Position numbers and translations under genes: made by a program. This document shows, in pieces, positions 61,301 through 64,000 of a stretch of 64,000 bases of DNA. A model generated the notes under the pieces. That model did not search any database. It saw only the letters and a program-made list of their open reading frames with translations, and was not told the DNA's origin. The stretch spans positions 99,845,001 through 99,909,000 of the forward strand of contig NC_091254.1 of assembly GCF_042477335.2 (NCBI RefSeq). Reading direction: 5' to 3'. This stretch comes from Ovis canadensis (lineage: Eukaryota > Chordata > Mammalia > Artiodactyla > Bovidae). How positions within the stretch are numbered: the first letter of the stretch is position 1; each line of letters starts with the position of its first letter.

Positions 61301-61733
61301 CGAGCGCGTCCTCCTGCCGCAGCCGGGCGTCCTGGGCGGCTGGACCCTCCGCGGCCGCGAGATTGTGCCCCTGCGGCTGCGCGTCACGCACGTGGAGCCC
61401 GCGGAGTGCGGCCGGGCCCTCAATGCCACGGTGACCACGCGGACCAGCTGCGAGCGGGGCGCGGCGGCCGGCGCGGCGCGGTGGGTGGCGGGCGGCGCGG
61501 TGGCCCGCCAGCACCGGGGCGCCTGGTTCCTCACCGGCCTGCTGGGCGCCGCGCCCCCCGAGGGGCCCGGGCCGCTGCTGCTCATCAAGGTCCCCAGATA
61601 CGCGCTCTGGCTGCGCCAAGTCACGCAGCAGCCGAGCCGTCCGAGAGACGACCGGCATCAGGGGCGTGGCGGGGAACCGGTGCCGCGTGGGCGGTGGGCG
61701 GCGACAGCCCTTCCTCCGGGACCCCTCGTCTGA
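52338..61733 (+). CDS. PROZ: Vitamin K-dependent protein Z (catalytically inactive protease paralogue)
   Basis: Plasma cofactor that brings the serpin ZPI (SERPINA10) to factor Xa on membranes. Exons: 52338-52416, 54606-54769, 57300-57324, 57713-57826, 58809-58940, 59226-59311, 60418-60535, 61147-61733; 1305 nt, 434 residues. Order: signal peptide; propeptide ending RWRR; Gla domain (AGSYLLEELFEGHLEKE); EGF1 (CASQPC O-glucose motif); EGF2; connector CACGTLDSECC; protease-like domain. His57 is Thr (LTTATC, codon 60496-60498), Asp102 remains (HNDVALL, 61218-61220), and the GDSGGP serine region is replaced by alanine/glycine-rich sequence (61456-61500). All phases join. The acceptor of exon 6 (ATGAAG) is weak, with its pyrimidine tract some 15 bases away. 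Sequence follows bovine protein Z. Confidence 0.95.
53380..53570. repeat. AT-rich direct and inverted repeats in PROZ intron 1
   Basis: TTCACTTTAAAATCCATTAA starts at about 53382, 53469 and 53540. Within units AAAATCCAT and ATGGATTTT face each other around a 5-base loop (TAAGT), and TATAAAGTGAA is the inverse of TTCACTTTA. The block can fold into hairpins and is flanked by ordinary GC-richer sequence. Confidence 0.88.
53873..54066 (-). mobile_element. Bov-tA SINE, PROZ intron 1
   Basis: Antisense element with GTGAAAGTTGCCCAGTCTGT, AGAATACTGCAGTGGGCAGC and GCAGATTCTTTACCAGCTGA, and the tRNA-like head GAGCCACAGGAAGCC at the end. Confidence 0.9.
55422..55625 (+). mobile_element. Bov-tA SINE, PROZ intron 2
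   Basis: GTTTCCCTCATAGCTCAGTA, CAGGAGACCTGGGTTTGATC, CCACTCCAGCATTCTGGCC and GAGTCGGACGCAACTTAGCG in the element's order. An AT/T run (55378-55418) lies just before it. Confidence 0.93.
55620..56100 (-). mobile_element. CHR-type SINE with a 71-bp end segment triplicated
   Basis: The segment ATTTATTTACCCGCTTCTTT plus CGGCTATGGCGGGTCGTCAC starts at 55641, 55712 and 55783 (steps of 71). The third copy continues into the rest of the antisense SINE: GGCTTCTCGTCGCG, TAGAGCTCTGGCTCAGTAG, GGGATCTTCCTGGGCCAGGG and ACCAGGGAAGCC at about 56078-56090. Each 71-bp unit includes a CCACACATAT spacer. Confidence 0.82.
56594..56800 (-). mobile_element. Bov-tA SINE, PROZ intron 2
   Basis: Antisense: GTCCGACTCTTGCGACTCAA, GACTGCAGCCCGCCAGGCTC, GGGATCTTCCTGACCCAGG and TCTACCACTGAGCCACCTGA. 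Confidence 0.92.
56808..56920 (-). mobile_element. Bov-A2 SINE fragment
   Basis: TTCAGTTCAGTCGCTCAGTC, TTTGCGACCCCATGAATTGC and CATCACCATCTCCCGGAGTC: the antisense 3' part of Bov-A2, adjacent to the preceding SINE. Confidence 0.92.
56934..57150 (+). mobile_element. Bov-tA SINE just upstream of PROZ exon 3
   Basis: AGCTTCCCTGGTGGCTCAGC, AAAGAGTCTGCCTGCAAAGG, GGTTCAATCCCTGGGTTGGG and AAAGAGTCGGACACGACTAC. Sense copy, well preserved, about 150 bases before the 25-nt exon. Confidence 0.94.
57827..57990. repeat. C-rich ~17-bp repeat starting at the PROZ exon-4 donor
   Basis: The donor GTGAGCCCC at 57827 opens an array of CCCGCCCCTCCCCGGGA units, about nine copies with small length changes. As in F10 exon 5 the array starts at the splice junction. 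Confidence 0.9.
58437..58745 (-). mobile_element. Bov-A2 SINE, PROZ intron 4
   Basis: Near full-length antisense element: CAGCTCAGTCGCTCAGTCGT, TGGACTGCGGCACGCCAGG, AACTCATCCATTGAGTCAGT, CATCAGGTGGCCAGAGTATT and TTTAGGATGGACTG. It ends about 60 bases before PROZ exon 5. Confidence 0.95.
59312..59889 (+). other. PROZ intron 6, first part
   Basis: AT-richer unique intronic sequence (runs of CTTTTCTTGC, AGGCACTATTTTTAG). No repeat family is recognised. It precedes the CpG-rich island. Confidence 0.5.
59890..60300. promoter_or_regulatory. CpG-rich island with two RFX X-box-like palindromes in PROZ intron 6
   Basis: An abrupt CpG-rich patch within an AT-richer intron holds GTAACCATGGCGAC (59923-59936) and GTTGCTCGAGCAAC (59962-59975, a perfect palindrome). 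Both match the RFX X-box form GTNRCC(N)RGYAAC with one mismatch. Dense CGCG/GCGC runs follow at 60000-60050. It could be a promoter or enhancer. An open frame from ATG 59905 runs into PROZ exon 7 in its coding frame. Confidence 0.4.
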
Positions 61734-61768
61734 ACTGAGCCCCCCGGAGGGAGGGAGGCGCGTCCAAC

Positions 61769-61774
61769 AATAAA
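61769..61774 (+). terminator. PROZ: PROZ poly(A) signal AATAAA
   Basis: AATAAA in CCAACAATAAAAGAGG, 36 bases after the TGA stop (61731-61733), giving a very short 3'UTR as expected for this gene. Confidence 0.85.
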
Positions 61775-64000
61775 AGAGGACCCCGAACAGCGCTTTCCTG
61801 AACCTGCCGGGAACCGGGGTTCAACCCAAGAGCGGCGACTCTGGGTTGGCGGGCGGGGGTAGCTGCACAGCGGCCTCCCAGCTGTACTGGGGGCGGGGGT
61901 GTGGCGCTCGGGACCTGGCGGCAGCGCAGGGAAGGAAGGCGAGCTAGGGCCTGTGCGCGGCCCGCGTCTGGGGCGGGAGCAGGCAAGCAGTTCTGCGTGG
62001 AGGGTCCACCGGCCCCAAGAGGGCGGAGCGGCCCGACCCTGCAGCATCCCCACCAGCGAGTCCCACCGACTGCAGCCCCTCCCCTACAGACAGGAGCCGC
62101 CCTGGTCTGCGCCCAAGCGACAGCAAGAGCACCTGGACAGATGTGGTGTGTACTTCCGCCACCATATCTCAGCCAGGAGGTGCCTGGCTCACTGAGCACG
62201 GAGGGGCCCTCACGGCTGAGCTCCGGGGACGCCAGCGTGGGGCCCTGAGGGCAGGCGGGACCCAGAGGCTCTTGCGCACGGGCGTACCGCTGGGGAAGGG
62301 GGATCGTTTAGGGGTTAGAACTGTGATGCATACTTTCTTCTGACTGGAAAATCCGTAGGATTTTGGTCTACTGACCCCCCTTGCCTTCCTTCATTCTTGC
62401 CAAGGTCCTTTCAGAGAAATGGGCCAGTGCATCCGCAGATTGGCCAAAAAAAGTTATTTCTGGGGTTAAAGTGCAATATCAGAAATGAAAGAAAGTGTTT
62501 TTGAATTGTTAGACATGAAAATCTGAATTGTGTTTAAACTCCCAAAGTGCGGTGGTATTCTCTTCAAACTGTCTAAGGCCATCAGCTGCCCAGGATTTGA
62601 AATCTCGCAAAGAACTGTGGTTTTACATGAATAATCCTGCAAAAATATCTGCAGTCTTGCTGCTGACATTAATTTGCCATATAAATCTGTATTTGCTGGA
62701 GCAGAAACCCTACCTGGAAATGATCGCGAACAGCGCAGGCAGACTCTCCCTACAGCATGTGTGGGCTGCACTTCCCAGGCGGCGCAGATGGGAAAGAAGC
62801 TGCCTGCAGTGCAGGAGGCCTGGGCTGGACTCCTGGGTCGGGGAGATTCCCTGGAGAAAGGAATGGCTACCCACTCGGGTACTCTTGCCTGGAGAATTTC
62901 ATCGACAGAGGAGCCTGGCGGGCTACAGTCCATGGGGTCACAAAGAGTCAGACACGACTGAGGGACTAACATTTTCACTTCCACTGAACACAAAGGCCAC
63001 AGCTGAGAACGCTGCAGGTCTGCAGGGCAGCTGAGACACAGAATGGAAACCGCTCATCCACCACGCGTTACCCCAATACAGTGCTCACAGATCAGGTGAG
63101 GCAAGCAAATCAAAACAGTAAAACTCAAGAAGAGAGAATGTGATTATGTGGCAGAGACTGTCTGCTTCTTTGGCATCAGTTCTCAAGGCCAGGCCGACCA
63201 CTCTGCACGGGCTTCCAAACCAGCGGGGAGGCAGCGCACTCGCGCCTGAGGTCCTGTTTCTGTCAGTTCTGCCAAGTACGACTTTGGCCTCATGTTATTG
63301 TTCACTGTCACTCGATTTTCAGTGTCACTACTTACTGGTCAACAAAGTGCCTGAGAGTCGAGAACACCCCCCTTCCCACACTACGCGATCCAGGCACCTT
63401 CACAGAAGTCCAGGGTCCCCCTCCAGGGAGGACGCGGCTCTCATCCTTGCTGGAGGCCGCGCCGACCCTGAGGAGCAGGGGCGCTGTGAGGGCAGCGCCC
63501 CAGGAAACACGGAGCGACTGCCCCAGCCCAGCGTCTGCGCCTCCCCCAGGCCTTGCTCTCCCGCTCAGGGGACTGGTGGGACAGGCCGTCCCCAGCACGC
63601 CCCATCCCCACCCCCCAGTCTGGGCATGCCCAGGGCGGAGGTTACGCTCTGGTACTCAGGAGACCGGCTCAGAGTGGATCCTGCTCCACTTGGTTCTTCG
63701 GGGTCCTTGCTCTTGGAACCCGGCTCCATCAGCCTGGAGAGGCCACCGAGCGGCAGGTCAGAGCCCGGGGCTGACACGCCTTCAGGGTGGGTCGCACAGC
63801 CCCGAGGAGCCCTCCAGACGGGCTGCATGGGGAAGCTGAGGACACGCTGCACACTTCAGGGCAAACCAGGATGCTCGGCCTGGCTGCTGGAGGGGCGGAC
63901 GCGGGGGCACAGACAGCAGGCCTCAGGGACAGGGGTCCGTGTCCCACGGGGGCCCGTCTCCATACAAGGGCCACAGCCCCCTCCATACTCGGCATCTTTG
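61775..64000. other. Flank downstream of PROZ
   Basis: GC-rich to about 62300, then AT-richer. Apart from one SINE I see no gene. In other mammals PCID2 follows on the opposite strand, but I do not find its C-terminal coding exon here. Confidence 0.5.
62765..62975 (+). mobile_element. Bov-tA SINE downstream of PROZ
   Basis: CTTCCCAGGCGGCGCAGATG, GCTGCCTGCAGTGCAGGAGG, CTACCCACTCGGGTACTCTT and AGAGTCAGACACGACTGAGG, in sense order. Confidence 0.92.

Noticed and set aside
52338-61733. PROZ as a broken protease pseudogene
   Set aside because: All eight exons are open with correct phases and splice sites and match functional bovine protein Z, which is naturally inactive.
61775-64000. PCID2 3' end expected from synteny
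   Set aside because: I could not find its C-terminal coding sequence on the minus strand, so no feature is reported.

Overview
This window is mammalian genomic DNA from a ruminant. The coding exons follow the bovine coagulation factor VII, factor X and protein Z sequences closely. The introns and spacers carry many ruminant-specific Bov-tA/Bov-A2/ART2A-type SINEs, plus cetartiodactyl CHR-type SINE and L1 remnants. Compared with the cattle proteins as I remember them there are many substitutions in F7 and PROZ and a shorter F10 activation peptide, so the source is probably not Bos taurus but another bovid or related ruminant. All genes are on the + strand and split into exons. I placed exon borders by reading frame, GT/AG sites, phase continuity and remembered family sequence.

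Layout: (1) 1-3044, intron of MCF2L with a 55-bp minisatellite. (2) 3045-25486, the 3' 28 coding exons of MCF2L (Dbs/Ost Rho-GEF): end of the CRAL-TRIO domain, spectrin-like region, DH, PH, an alternative cassette, and SH3; 3'UTR to about 26965. (3) 28983-34634, F7 (8 coding exons, 447 codons). (4) 37078-49764, F10 (8 exons, 485 codons). (5) 52338-61733, PROZ (8 exons, 434 codons). (6) 61775-64000, flank with one SINE and no gene I can support. The order MCF2L-F7-F10-PROZ matches the known mammalian cluster.

F7, F10 and PROZ are a tandem family of vitamin K-dependent liver plasma proteins: signal/propeptide, Gla, two EGF domains, protease domain. They share intron phases and several exact exon lengths (a 25-nt exon 3 and a 114-nt EGF1 exon in all three). 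F7 initiates clotting with tissue factor and activates F10; F10a makes thrombin; protein Z is a catalytically dead paralogue that serves as cofactor for the inhibitor ZPI against F10a. MCF2L is unrelated in function.

The most unusual feature is a set of GC-rich tandem arrays that contain, or start exactly at, the splice sites of real coding exons. In MCF2L these are the exon-4 donor, exon-18 acceptor, exon-22 donor with its coding end, and the exon-27 donor; in F10 the exon-5 donor; in PROZ the exon-4 donor. Also notable are an in-frame intronic stop overlapping an AATAAA in MCF2L that would give a GEF-less protein, and a CpG-rich island with two RFX X-box-like palindromes inside a PROZ intron.
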